Shown: in pieces, positions 1-6,135 of the stretch | Layout of the letters: each line of letters starts with the position of its first letter | Numbering within the stretch: the first letter of the stretch is position 1 | Notes under the pieces: model-generated | Seen by the model: the letters and a program-made list of their open reading frames with translations, nothing else | The model's database searches: none | What the model was told of the DNA's origin: nothing | From: an uncultured Desulfovibrio sp. | GTDB lineage: Bacteria; Desulfobacterota; Desulfovibrionia; Desulfovibrionales; Desulfovibrionaceae | Assembly: GCA_947177645.1 (NCBI GenBank) | Contig: CAMWVJ010000078.1 | Coordinates: 1 to 6,135, forward strand | DNA length: 6,135 nt | Direction of reading: 5' to 3' | Program-made: the position numbers and the translations under genes

Positions 1-1914
1 CGCGCTCCGTCGCGCGGGACTGCCGGGTTTCTGTTCTTGGCGGCGCGGGCCGTCTTCCTTTCTCTTTCTTGCCCCTTCCGCCTGGCCCATGAGGATGCCG
101 TGCTGCCGCAGGCGCTCGGCGTCGCTGCGGGCCACATGTATCTTTTCCCCGGCTTCGTCCCGGCCGCAATAGAACATGGCCGTCGCCACCGTGCCGGGCG
201 TGGGGATGAAGCACTGCGTCTGGCGCGGGTTCCAGCCGCGGCGCTTGAGCCAGCGGGCAAGCGCGCGCATGTCGTCGTCCGTGCAGCCAGGATAGGCACT
301 CATGAGGTAAGGGATGACATACTGCTCGCGCCCGGCCGCGCGGCTCTCGCGCGCGAAAACTTCGAGAAAGGCGTCCAGCGTGGCCGTGCCCGGCTTGCGC
401 ATGCGGCTGAGCACCGCCGGCTCGCTGTGCTCGGGCGCCACCTTGAGCTGGCCGCCCGTGAACTCGCGCGCATAGGCGGCCAGCGCGGCAGGCTCCCTGA
501 GGGCGATGTCGGGCCTGACGCCGCTCGCCACGCGCACCGAGGAGACGCCGGGCTGCGCCGCGGCGGCGCGCAACAGCTCCACATGCTGCGCCTGCGGCGT
601 CACGAAGTGCGGGCAGGGCGTGGGAAAGCAGCAGCTCTTGCGCTTGCAGGCGCCCGATCTGCCCGATTTTGTCAGGGCGCAACGTGCCTGCCACATGTTG
701 GCCGTGGGGCCGCCAATATCCGAAATGGCGACGCCCCGGGCGCCGCGCCGGTGCTTCGCGCCCGAGTGGGCCCGGGCCAGGGCCGCGGCTTCATCAAGGA
801 TGGACGCGGCCGAGCGCGAGCTCACGCGCCGCCCCTGATGCAGCGCGATGGAGCAGAAGGCGCAGCCGCCCCCGCAGCCCCGGTGGCTGGTGAGGCTCGT
901 GGCCAGCATTTCCGCGGCCGGGATGGGCTCGCTGTAGGCGGGATGGGCCGCGCGCCGGAAGGGCAAGGTGTAGAGGGCGTCCATCTCCTCCCCGCTGAGC
1001 GGGGCGGCCGGCGGCGCATAGACCACGCAGCGATTGTCTACGGGCTCATAGGCCCAGGCGTCGCCGGCGTGCACATGGGCCTCCATCTGTTGCGCGAGCC
1101 GCAAAAGCTCCACGGGCTCGGCCTCGATCTCCGCATGCGAGGGAAAGCGCACAAGCGGGCCGGCCGCGAGCGCGTCGCGCAGGGCCGCGTCCTGCGGCGC
1201 GGGGCGTCCTTCCGCATCCAGCTTTTCCAGCCACGCCGTACCGGGGATGCCCCGTAGCGCCGACGCGGCATCCATGTCGCCCCGGGCGGCGGCGTCCAGC
1301 CTTTGCGCGCAGGCAAGGGTGGCGCGCTCGCCCATGCCCCAGACGATGAGGTCGGCCTTGGCGTCCATGAGCAGGGGGCGACGCAGGGCGTCTGTCCAGA
1401 AATCATAGTGCGTGGCCCGGCGCAGGGAGGCCTCGATGCCGCCGAGCACCAGCGGCAGCCCCGGGAAGGCGCGGCGCGCCAGGTTGGCGTAGACGATGGC
1501 GGCCCGGTTGGGGCGTTTCCCGGCCACGCCGCCGGGCGTATAGGCGTCGTCATGGCGCTTTTTGCGAAAGGCCGTGTAATGGGCGAGCAGGGAATCCAGC
1601 GCGCCCGCGCTGATGCCCGCGAAAAGGCGCGGGCGCCCCATGGCGAGGAGGTCGTCGGGCTTATCACACCTCGGCTGGCAGACGAGGCCCACGCGGAAGC
1701 CATGGCGGATGAGCCAGCGGCCCAAAAGCGCGCAGCCGAAGGCCGGGTGATCCACATAGGCGTCGCCGCTCACGAGGAGCACATCGATACCGTCCCAGCC
1801 CAGCCGGGCCAGGTCGGCGGCGCTCATGGGCAGGAAGGGGGGCTGCGCAAGGCTCCCCGCGCCGCCCTCAGGCGGTGCGGGGAGTTCAGGAAAAGCGGAG
1901 AAATCAGTTGCCAC
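1..1914 (-). CDS. ygiQ: YgiQ-family (UPF0313) radical SAM protein, 3' end off the window
   Basis: An uninterrupted minus-strand frame of 638 codons reaches the left edge without a stop. Seen: the N-terminal family block PFLPMS then VSGDAYVDHP (about residues 26-57); GRPRLFAGISAG (93-103); the radical SAM cluster motif CX3CX2C at C347, C351 and C354; DIGGPTANM (399-407) followed by a second cysteine group (C412, C423, C428, C429, C434); KVAPEHSEP (491-499) and a C-terminal ARSDAERLRQ block (595-604). These match the YgiQ family of predicted [4Fe-4S]/S-adenosylmethionine enzymes, whose substrate is not known to me. After the conserved end the tail is Lys/Arg-rich and the gene is probably nearly complete. 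The GTG start is the only usable start after the upstream in-frame stop at 1984-1986 that keeps the conserved PFLPMS block; the ATG at 1827 would cut it. No clear Shine-Dalgarno precedes the GTG. It overlaps the EF-hand gene by 11 bases, suggesting translational coupling in one operon. Confidence 0.93.
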   Translation of the reverse strand, partial: MATDFSAFPELPAPPEGGAGSLAQPPFLPMSAADLARLGWDGIDVLLVSGDAYVDHPAFGCALLGRWLIRHGFRVGLVCQPRCDKPDDLLAMGRPRLFAGISAGALDSLLAHYTAFRKKRHDDAYTPGGVAGKRPNRAAIVYANLARRAFPGLPLVLGGIEASLRRATHYDFWTDALRRPLLMDAKADLIVWGMGERATLACAQRLDAAARGDMDAASALRGIPGTAWLEKLDAEGRPAPQDAALRDALAAGPLVRFPSHAEIEAEPVELLRLAQQMEAHVHAGDAWAYEPVDNRCVVYAPPAAPLSGEEMDALYTLPFRRAAHPAYSEPIPAAEMLATSLTSHRGCGGGCAFCSIALHQGRRVSSRSAASILDEAAALARAHSGAKHRRGARGVAISDIGGPTANMWQARCALTKSGRSGACKRKSCCFPTPCPHFVTPQAQHVELLRAAAAQPGVSSVRVASGVRPDIALREPAALAAYAREFTGGQLKVAPEHSEPAVLSRMRKPGTATLDAFLEVFARESRAAGREQYVIPYLMSAYPGCTDDDMRALARWLKRRGWNPRQTQCFIPTPGTVATAMFYCGRDEAGEKIHVARSDAERLRQHGILMGQAEGARKRKEDGPRRQEQKPGSPARRSA

Positions 1915-2422
1915 TCGGCGGCCGCATGAGGGGCAGATCCGCGCTGTCCGGCGGCGGGATGAGCGGATCGCCGGGGATATTGTTCAAGCGCGGGGCCGTC
2001 TCGGGCTGGGGCATCGTCATTCCCTGCGGCGGCACGCCCGCGGCGTGGCCCTTCATGAAGGCATCCCACTCCACGCGCTCGATGGCGCCGTCGCCATTGC
2101 TGTCAATGACAGCAAAGGCCCGCTCGGACATGCCGGGCGAAGCCGACTGGAATTCCTCGATGACCACCTTGCCGTCGCCGTTCTTGTCCATGGCGGCGAA
2201 GCGGTCAGCCCCCCCGGTATGGGCGGGGGCGTGGGCCGCGTGGCCGGCCTTGTGGGCGCCGGGGGCGGCGATGCCTTCGCCCGTGTGGAAGAAGAGCATG
2301 AAGCCGGCCAGGATGCCGAGGGCCGTGAGGCGCGTGAAGGCGCCCAGCCGGTGCAGGAGGCCGGGGCCAGAGCTGTGGCCCGAGCTGTTGCCAGAGCTGT
2401 GGGGGGTATATGTGCGTTGCAT
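1904..2422 (-). CDS. Small exported or membrane-anchored EF-hand protein
   Basis: 172 residues. The N-terminus has a Ser/Gly/His stretch with three SSG units (residues 9-19), then a hydrophobic segment at about 32-46, readable as an uncleaved anchor or a signal peptide with a long n-region; a possible cleavage site lies near the Ala-Ala at 52-53. A His/Ala-rich linker (57-68) follows. Two canonical 12-residue EF-hand loops come next: D79, N81, D83, K85, E90, and D107, N109, D111, A113, E118, each with Gly at loop position 6 and Ile or Val at position 8. The pair should bind Ca2+. The last 45 residues are Pro-rich. Likely location is the periplasm or periplasmic face of the inner membrane (inference). 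An in-frame ATG exists at 2635, but the ATG at 2422 has AAGGAG six bases upstream and the residues between are low-complexity, so 2422 is chosen. It is the first gene of a unit with ygiQ. No specific function is recognised. Confidence 0.85.
   Translation of the reverse strand: MQRTYTPHSSGNSSGHSSGPGLLHRLGAFTRLTALGILAGFMLFFHTGEGIAAPGAHKAGHAAHAPAHTGGADRFAAMDKNGDGKVVIEEFQSASPGMSERAFAVIDSNGDGAIERVEWDAFMKGHAAGVPPQGMTMPQPETAPRLNNIPGDPLIPPPDSADLPLMRPPSGN
2367..2402. repeat. Three tandem 12-bp repeats encoding Ser-Ser-Gly units
   Basis: Three adjacent 12-mers on the plus strand: ccagagctgtgg, cccgagctgttg, ccagagctgtgg. The first and third are identical and the middle differs at three positions. The period is four codons, so copy changes keep the frame. 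They encode the SSG-containing repeats in the N-terminal, probably cytoplasmic, segment of the EF-hand protein. Confidence 0.85.
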
Positions 2423-2428
2423 GGGAGG

Positions 2429-2434
2429 CTCCTT
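2429..2434 (-). promoter_or_regulatory. Shine-Dalgarno AAGGAG deciding the EF-hand start
   Basis: Read on the minus strand this is AAGGAG, six bases before the ATG at 2422. It favours this start over the in-frame ATG 71 codons upstream and places the predicted transcription start (about 2483) in front of it. Confidence 0.8.
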
Positions 2435-2489
2435 GGTTATGCGCCGCGCCCGGGAGGGGCACCGGCAGGGGGTCTTCCGCCCCGTGTCC

Positions 2490-2518
2490 AGTATGTTGCA
2501 AATCGCGTGCCTTGTCCA
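2490..2518 (-). promoter_or_regulatory. Sigma-70-type promoter for the EF-hand/ygiQ unit
   Basis: On the minus strand TGGACA (2518-2513, 5 of 6 to TTGACA) is followed after exactly 17 bases by CATACT (2495-2490, 4 of 6 to TATAAT). Transcription would begin near 2483, giving a leader of about 60 bases before the ATG at 2422. This is a pattern match only. Its placement in the divergent spacer ahead of an SD-supported start raises its weight. Confidence 0.5.
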
Positions 2519-2569
2519 GCGGCCGGAGTGTGCCGGACTGCCCGCACGGGGCTTGAGGGTCGCGTTGCT

Positions 2570-2598
2570 TTGCGGTAGCATCTTCGCGCCCGGATACT
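2570..2598 (+). promoter_or_regulatory. Weak candidate promoter for hldD
   Basis: TTGCGG (2570-2575, 3 of 6 to the -35 consensus), a 17-base spacer, then GATACT (2593-2598, 4 of 6 to the -10 consensus). Transcription would start near 2605, about 55 bases before the hldD ATG. The match is modest in GC-rich DNA. It is offered because hldD is the first rightward gene after a divergent spacer and must be read from somewhere here. Confidence 0.3.
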
Positions 2599-2658
2599 GC
2601 GAAGTGTGGGGCGGAGGCGGGGGCGGGAGCGGCATGTACCCGCCCCGCGGAGGCGCGC

Positions 2659-3630
2659 ATGTATGTGATCACCGGCGGCGCCGGCTTTCTGGGGAGCGTG
2701 CTCCTCTGGCAGCTCAACAGCCTGGGTCTCACCGACATCATCGTTGTGGACCATCTCGGCGCCGGCCCCAAGTGGGGCAATCTCGTCAAGCGCCGCTACG
2801 CGGACTTTCTCCACAAGGACCGCTTCCTCGACCTCGTGCGCCGCGACGCCCTGCCTTTCAAGGTGGACGCCCTCGTCCATCTCGGCGCCTGCTCCTCCAC
2901 CACGGAGGCCGACGCCGACTTTCTCATGGAAAACAATTTCCATTACAGCCGCGATGTCTGCCGCTATGCGCTGGACAAGGGCGCGCGCGTCATCAACGCA
3001 AGCTCCGCGGCCACCTACGGCGACGGCAGCCAGGGCTTCAGCGACGATGCCGCGCTCGTGCCGCGCTTGCGGCCGCTCAACATGTACGGCTATTCCAAGC
3101 AGCTTTTCGACCTCTGGCTGTTGCGCGAGGGGCTTGCGGACGCGGTGGCAAGCCTCAAATTTTTCAATGTCTACGGCCCCAACGAGTACCACAAGGGCGA
3201 CATGGCGAGCGTGGTCATGAAGGCGCATGGCCGCATCCGCGAGACAGGCCGCATGGCGCTCTTCCGCTCGGACGACCCGGCCGTGGCCCACGGCGAGCAG
3301 AAGCGCGATTTCGTCTACGCCAAGGACTGCGCGCGGCTCATGGCCTGGCTTCTGGAGAACCCGCAGGTCAACGGCATCCGCAATGTGGGCACGGGCAAGG
3401 CGCGCAGCTTCAATGACCTCACCCGCGCGGTCTTCGCGGCCCTGGGGCGCGAGCCCGCCATCGACTATGTGGACATGCCCGCGGCCCTGCGCGGCAAGTA
3501 CCAGGCCTTCACCGAGGCCGACATGGCGTGGCTTGGGGAAGTGTCGTGCCCGGTGCGCTTCACCCCGCTGGAAGAGGGCGTCAGCGACTATGTGCGCACG
3601 CACCTTGAGGCGGAGGACAGGTTTTTATAG
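2659..3630 (+). CDS. hldD: ADP-L-glycero-D-manno-heptose 6-epimerase
   Basis: 323 residues, close to the usual 310-330 of HldD (RfaD, GmhD). The enzyme converts ADP-D-glycero-beta-D-manno-heptose to the L-glycero form, the last step in making the heptose donor for the LPS inner core, in the cytosol. It is an extended short-chain dehydrogenase/reductase. Seen: an N-terminal Rossmann NADP-binding loop GGAGFLG (residues 6-12), the strand ending in D31 typical of the cofactor pocket, the catalytic-site Ser in NASSA (S115/S116), the YxxxK pair Y143 and K147 in MYGYSK, and the family block NVYGPNEYHKGDMAS (170-184) whose K179 corresponds to the second catalytic lysine reported in the E. coli enzyme. 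The ATG at 2659 has GGAGG five bases upstream, and the Rossmann motif begins within six residues, so the start is firm. Other heptose genes (hldE, gmhB) are not in the window. Confidence 0.96.
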   Translation: MYVITGGAGFLGSVLLWQLNSLGLTDIIVVDHLGAGPKWGNLVKRRYADFLHKDRFLDLVRRDALPFKVDALVHLGACSSTTEADADFLMENNFHYSRDVCRYALDKGARVINASSAATYGDGSQGFSDDAALVPRLRPLNMYGYSKQLFDLWLLREGLADAVASLKFFNVYGPNEYHKGDMASVVMKAHGRIRETGRMALFRSDDPAVAHGEQKRDFVYAKDCARLMAWLLENPQVNGIRNVGTGKARSFNDLTRAVFAALGREPAIDYVDMPAALRGKYQAFTEADMAWLGEVSCPVRFTPLEEGVSDYVRTHLEAEDRFL

Positions 3631-3662
3631 AGCTTTCATACACATCGGCACGGGCGCCGGCC

Positions 3663-3689
3663 TAATCTTTCAGGCGCCGCGGCCGATAG
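3663..3689 (+). promoter_or_regulatory. Sigma-28 (FliA) type promoter for mcp
   Basis: TAATCTTT (3663-3670), an 11-base spacer, then GCCGATAG (3682-3689). Against the flagellar sigma-28 consensus TAAAGTTT-N11-GCCGATAA this matches 13 of 16 positions with exact spacing, 7 of 8 in the -10 box. Expected start is near 3696, giving a leader of about 130 bases. Chemoreceptor genes are classic members of the FliA regulon, so element and downstream gene agree. The consensus is the enterobacterial one; using it here is inference. Confidence 0.7.
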
Positions 3690-3729
3690 AGCAGGCAAAG
3701 GAGCCCGGCGGGCTGCGTTTGCATGGCAG

Positions 3730-3751
3730 GTCTGCCGGGGCAGACCCGGCA
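3730..3751 (+). other. Overlapping, mutually exclusive hairpins in the mcp leader
   Basis: Two perfect inverted repeats share bases. One pairs GTCTGC (3730-3735) with GCAGAC (3740-3745) around a 4-base loop. The other pairs TGCCGGG (3733-3739) with CCCGGCA (3745-3751) around a 5-base loop. Only one can form at a time. No T-run follows either, so neither is a standard intrinsic terminator. A smaller stem, TTGCC/GGCAA (3786-3800), lies closer to the ribosome site. Function is unknown and chance pairing in GC-rich DNA is possible. Confidence 0.45.
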
Positions 3752-3825
3752 GCACCGCGCGGAAACTGGCATCAACGCTGCCCGATTGCCGGGGCGGCAA
3801 GCAAGGAAGGCATGGGAGGCTGGTA

Positions 3826-5940
3826 ATGAGCATTGGCAAGAAAATCGGCGGCGGCTTCTGCGCCATCATCTTTTTGACGCTCGTTCTGGGCTTTGTGGCC
3901 ATTCGCGCCATGAACGAAGGCACCGACGTTTCGGAGAGCATCGCGCATGACCGCATGCCCCGGCTCATCAACTGGAGCGAGCTCCAGAACAATCTCTTGA
4001 ACGCGGCCTACTGCTCGCGGGCCTATTTCGAGACGGGCGACGAGGCCCAGATCAACCAGGCCTTCGAGCACCTGAAGCTCTACCGGGAAGAGCTCGCCCA
4101 GATCAAGCAGATCAACACGATCACCTATTACGAAAACACGGGCAAGGCCATCGCCAAGGCGGAAAAGGACATCGTCATTTATGAAGACCTCGTCCGCAAG
4201 AACCAGGTGGTCTACAAGCAGGCCCAGGAAATGATGGGCAAGATGATGACCTCGGCCGACGAGGCCCTCGCCAAGATCCATCAGCTCATCCAGACCATGA
4301 GCGACAATCAGATGGCCTCCATCAGCGCGGGCAACCTCAGCGCGGCCATCCAGTATTCCAAGAACATGTCCGACGCGGCCGAGATGTACGCGAGCGTCTC
4401 CGGCGCGCTCAAGGACCTCATGAGCGCCGAGCGCAGCAACGACATCGCCCAGTTCACCAAGGTGGAGGCGACCCTTTCTGACATCAGCAAGAAGTCGCAG
4501 GCCATGTCGGCCAACCTTCAGCGTGAGGAAGGCCGCCAGCTCTTCAACGAGACCATGAAGGAATACAACGAGTTCGCGCATGACGCCGACGAAGTGGCGG
4601 CCCGCATGCGCGAGCTCGCGGCGAGCGCCACGCAGCGCTACGAGCAGCTTCAGGCCATGAGCGCCGACGCCTCCGCCATGGTCGAGCTCACCACCAAGAA
4701 CACCGAGCAGACGGTCATGGGCGCGGCCAGCAGCCTTTCGGCCTCCACCACGGTGGTCACCATCATGCTGCTCGTGGTGCTCGTGCTCGGCATCATCATC
4801 GCCATCATCATCACCCGCATGATCGTGAAGCCGCTCTCCACCACCCAGGTCTTCGCCCAGGACGTGGCAGCGGGCCACATGGACAAGGAGCTGGAAGTCC
4901 ACACCACGGACGAGACCGGCAAGCTCGCCGACGCCCTGCGCGCCATGGTGGCCGCGCTGAAGAAGAATATCGGCGAGGCGCAGGAGAAGTCCGTCCAGGC
5001 CGAGAAGGCCACCGAAGAGGCCAAGGCCGCCATGGCCCGCGCCGAAGAGGCCGCCCGCAAGGCCGAGAGCGCCAAGCGCGAGGGCATGCTGGCCGCGGCC
5101 AACCAGCTCGAGGGCATGGTCGAGATCATCTCCTCCGCCTCCACCGAGCTTTCCGCCCAGATCGAGCAGTCCGACCGCGGCGCCTCCGAATCGGCCCAGC
5201 GCCTGCAGGAAGCCGCCACGGCCATGAACGAGATGAACGCCACCGTGCAGGAAGTGGCCCGCAATGCCGGCTCCGCCTCGGGTGCCTCCAATGACACCAA
5301 GGCCAAGGCCGAGGCAGGCGAGCACGTGGTCCAGCAGGTCGTCCAGAGCATCGGCGAAGTGCACGAAGTGTCGCTCCAGCTCAAGGAAGACATGGCCCAG
5401 CTCAACGAGCGCGCGCAGGACATCAACCGCATCATGGGCGTCATCTCCGACATCGCCGACCAGACCAACCTGCTCGCCCTCAACGCGGCCATCGAAGCGG
5501 CCCGCGCGGGCGAGGCCGGCCGCGGGTTCGCGGTGGTGGCCGACGAAGTGCGCAAGCTCGCTGAAAAGACCATGACCTCCACCCTCGACGTGAGCAACGC
5601 CATCCGCGCCATCCAGGAGAGCACGGACAAGAGCATGGGCGCCGTGGACAACGCGGTGCAGCGTATAAGCGAAGCCACCAACCTGGCCAACCAGTCCGGC
5701 ACGGCGCTGGAAGAGATCGTCGCCACGGTGGAAGCCACGTCCGACCAGGTGCAGGCCATCGCCGCCGCCAGCGAGGAGCAGTCGGCCGCCAGCGAGGAGA
5801 TCAACCGCTCCATCATCGAGGTCAACGACATGTCCCGCCTGACCGCCGAGGCCATGGCCGAGGCCACCCAGGCCGTGTCCGACCTCGCCAACCAGGCCCA
5901 CAAGCTGACGGACCTCATCCAGGAGATGAAGAACGCCTAG
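3826..5940 (+). CDS. Methyl-accepting chemotaxis protein with large helical sensor domain
   Basis: 704 residues, an inner-membrane chemoreceptor that senses a periplasmic ligand and controls CheA through CheW. Seen in order: short basic N-terminus and TM1 (about 10-27); a periplasmic region of about 280 residues (28-306) predicted all-helical with no Cache-type pattern, its size fitting a helical bimodular (HBM-like) sensor; TM2 (about 307-329); HAMP linker (about 328-380, with KPLS at 335-338 and [10 protein letters not shown] at 362-371); an Ala/Glu/Lys-rich coiled coil (about 384-420); and the signalling domain with the conserved hairpin tip from [20 protein letters not shown] to [17 protein letters not shown] (542-582). 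Glu/Gln pairs such as EEQSAASEE (650-658) are candidate methylation sites. The C-terminus ends EMKNA, without the NWETF-type CheR/CheB tether. GGAGG lies six bases before the ATG. Likely monocistronic, between a sigma-28-type promoter and a terminator. The ligand cannot be read from sequence; HBM receptors studied elsewhere bind organic acids, which is only a hint. Confidence 0.95.
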   Translation: MSIGKKIGGGFCAIIFLTLVLGFVAIRAMNEGTDVSESIAHDRMPRLINWSELQNNLLNAAYCSRAYFETGDEAQINQAFEHLKLYREELAQIKQINTITYYENTGKAIAKAEKDIVIYEDLVRKNQVVYKQAQEMMGKMMTSADEALAKIHQLIQTMSDNQMASISAGNLSAAIQYSKNMSDAAEMYASVSGALKDLMSAERSNDIAQFTKVEATLSDISKKSQAMSANLQREEGRQLFNETMKEYNEFAHDADEVAARMRELAASATQRYEQLQAMSADASAMVELTTKNTEQTVMGAASSLSASTTVVTIMLLVVLVLGIIIAIIITRMIVKPLSTTQVFAQDVAAGHMDKELEVHTTDETGKLADALRAMVAALKKNIGEAQEKSVQAEKATEEAKAAMARAEEAARKAESAKREGMLAAANQLEGMVEIISSASTELSAQIEQSDRGASESAQRLQEAATAMNEMNATVQEVARNAGSASGASNDTKAKAEAGEHVVQQVVQSIGEVHEVSLQLKEDMAQLNERAQDINRIMGVISDIADQTNLLALNAAIEAARAGEAGRGFAVVADEVRKLAEKTMTSTLDVSNAIRAIQESTDKSMGAVDNAVQRISEATNLANQSGTALEEIVATVEATSDQVQAIAAASEEQSAASEEINRSIIEVNDMSRLTAEAMAEATQAVSDLANQAHKLTDLIQEMKNA

Positions 5941-5962
5941 CCAGTGGCAAGGGCGCAGAAGC

Positions 5963-5994
5963 AAGGGGCGCGTCCGCAAGGGCGCGCCCCTTTT
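5963..5994 (+). terminator. Intrinsic terminator after mcp
   Basis: A perfect 10-bp stem, AAGGGGCGCG (5963-5972) with CGCGCCCCTT (5983-5992), closes a 10-base loop and runs into a TTTT tract (5991-5994), 22 bases after the mcp stop. The stem is GC-rich and the T-run short. The A/T symmetry at the base is limited, so it should act mainly on rightward transcription. Confidence 0.85.
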
Positions 5995-6040
5995 GGTGAG
6001 TATTGTATGCTGGTGTGCTGGTAGTGTGGCTGTGCAGCTT

Positions 6041-6080
6041 GGATAATGCCGAAATTATCCGTCAAAAACAGCCTTTTCGG
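6041..6080. other. Inverted repeats in the AT-richer right flank
   Basis: GGATAAT (6041-6047) and ATTATCC (6054-6060) form a perfect 7-bp inverted repeat around GCCGAA. That loop plus the next base, CCGAAA (6049-6054), can instead pair with TTTCGG (6075-6080). The two pairings exclude each other. There is no T-run and no gene after it in the window. It could be an operator, a structured leader of a gene beyond the edge, or chance. Confidence 0.35.
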
Positions 6081-6090
6081 TGCTTGCTGC

Positions 6091-6135
6091 GTCAGAGAAA
6101 AATTTCCTCGGTCGAGTACTTGAGTACACTCCCTT
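6091..6135. repeat. Short direct/inverted repeat cluster at the right edge
   Basis: GAGTAC occurs twice (6114-6119 and 6122-6127) separated by TT, and GAGTAC can also fold on GTACACTC (6124-6131) with a two-base bulge around TTGA. An A-rich stretch, AAAAATTTCC (6098-6107), precedes it. The element is cut by the window end. It resembles the left half and apex of a longer hairpin or dispersed intergenic repeat, but this cannot be settled from one incomplete copy. Confidence 0.3.

Noticed and set aside
37..1929. Plus-strand open frames across the left third (37-1257 and 1303-1929)
   Set aside because: Their products are Arg/Ala/Gly-rich without motifs. The minus-strand frame over the same bases encodes a continuous YgiQ protein with its cluster cysteines and conserved blocks.
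2423..2635. N-terminal extension of the EF-hand gene to the ATG at 2635
   Set aside because: The extra 71 residues are low-complexity and poly-Pro at the start, they would cover the predicted promoter, and the ATG at 2422 has a strong Shine-Dalgarno.
2437..3603. A 388-codon open frame antisense to hldD
   Set aside because: It is a shadow of the hldD codon pattern; HldD has its cofactor and catalytic motifs intact.
3622..3626. TTTTT tract at the end of hldD as a terminator tail
   Set aside because: It is inside the last codons and has no GC-rich hairpin before it.
3653..3678. GGCGCC repeated at 3653-3658 and 3673-3678 as a terminator for hldD
   Set aside because: Each copy is a self-palindrome common in GC-rich DNA, the loop would be 14 bases, no T-run follows, and the sigma-28 elements lie across it.
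3772..5979. A 735-codon open frame antisense to the whole mcp gene
   Set aside because: It is a His/Gly/Leu-rich product with no domain pattern, created by the strong codon bias of the GC-rich coiled-coil receptor gene on the other strand. The mcp frame has full family motifs.
6027..6042. Sigma-54-like TGGC...TTGG
   Set aside because: The distance between the GG and the second element is one base too long and the conserved GC is missing.

Overview
The window looks like chromosomal DNA of a motile, Gram-negative, GC-rich bacterium. An LPS-heptose epimerase points to a Gram-negative envelope. A large chemoreceptor behind a flagellar-type (sigma-28) promoter points to motility. The protein types and style fit a Desulfovibrio-like sulfate reducer, but that placement is inference from familiarity and no marker gene here proves it.

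Layout: positions 1 to 2422 are read on the minus strand. A two-gene unit starts with a small membrane-anchored or exported EF-hand protein (2422 to 1904). It overlaps by 11 bases the start of a YgiQ-family (UPF0313) radical SAM protein (1914 leftward), whose 3' end runs off the window. This radical SAM gene is the main coding content of the left third, and the open frames on the opposite strand there are its shadows. A 236-bp divergent spacer (2423 to 2658) holds a good sigma-70-type promoter for the EF-hand/ygiQ unit and a weaker one facing right.

The right side is read on the plus strand: hldD (2659 to 3630), then a 195-bp spacer, then a 704-residue methyl-accepting chemotaxis protein (3826 to 5940) closed by a clear intrinsic terminator. 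The spacer holds a near-consensus sigma-28 promoter and an overlapping pair of mutually exclusive hairpins in the predicted mcp leader, so mcp is probably its own transcription unit. The last 140 bases are more AT-rich, carry no gene, and hold several short inverted and direct repeats running to the edge.

No mobile element, CRISPR array, tRNA or rRNA was seen. The genes do not form one pathway: envelope (hldD), chemotaxis (mcp), and an uncharacterised radical SAM enzyme coupled to a calcium-binding-type protein. The less ordinary points are the EF-hand/ygiQ coupling, the extra cysteine cluster in the YgiQ protein, the sigma-28 promoter with its structured leader, and the repeat-rich right edge. 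I found no clear evidence of an undescribed multi-gene system.
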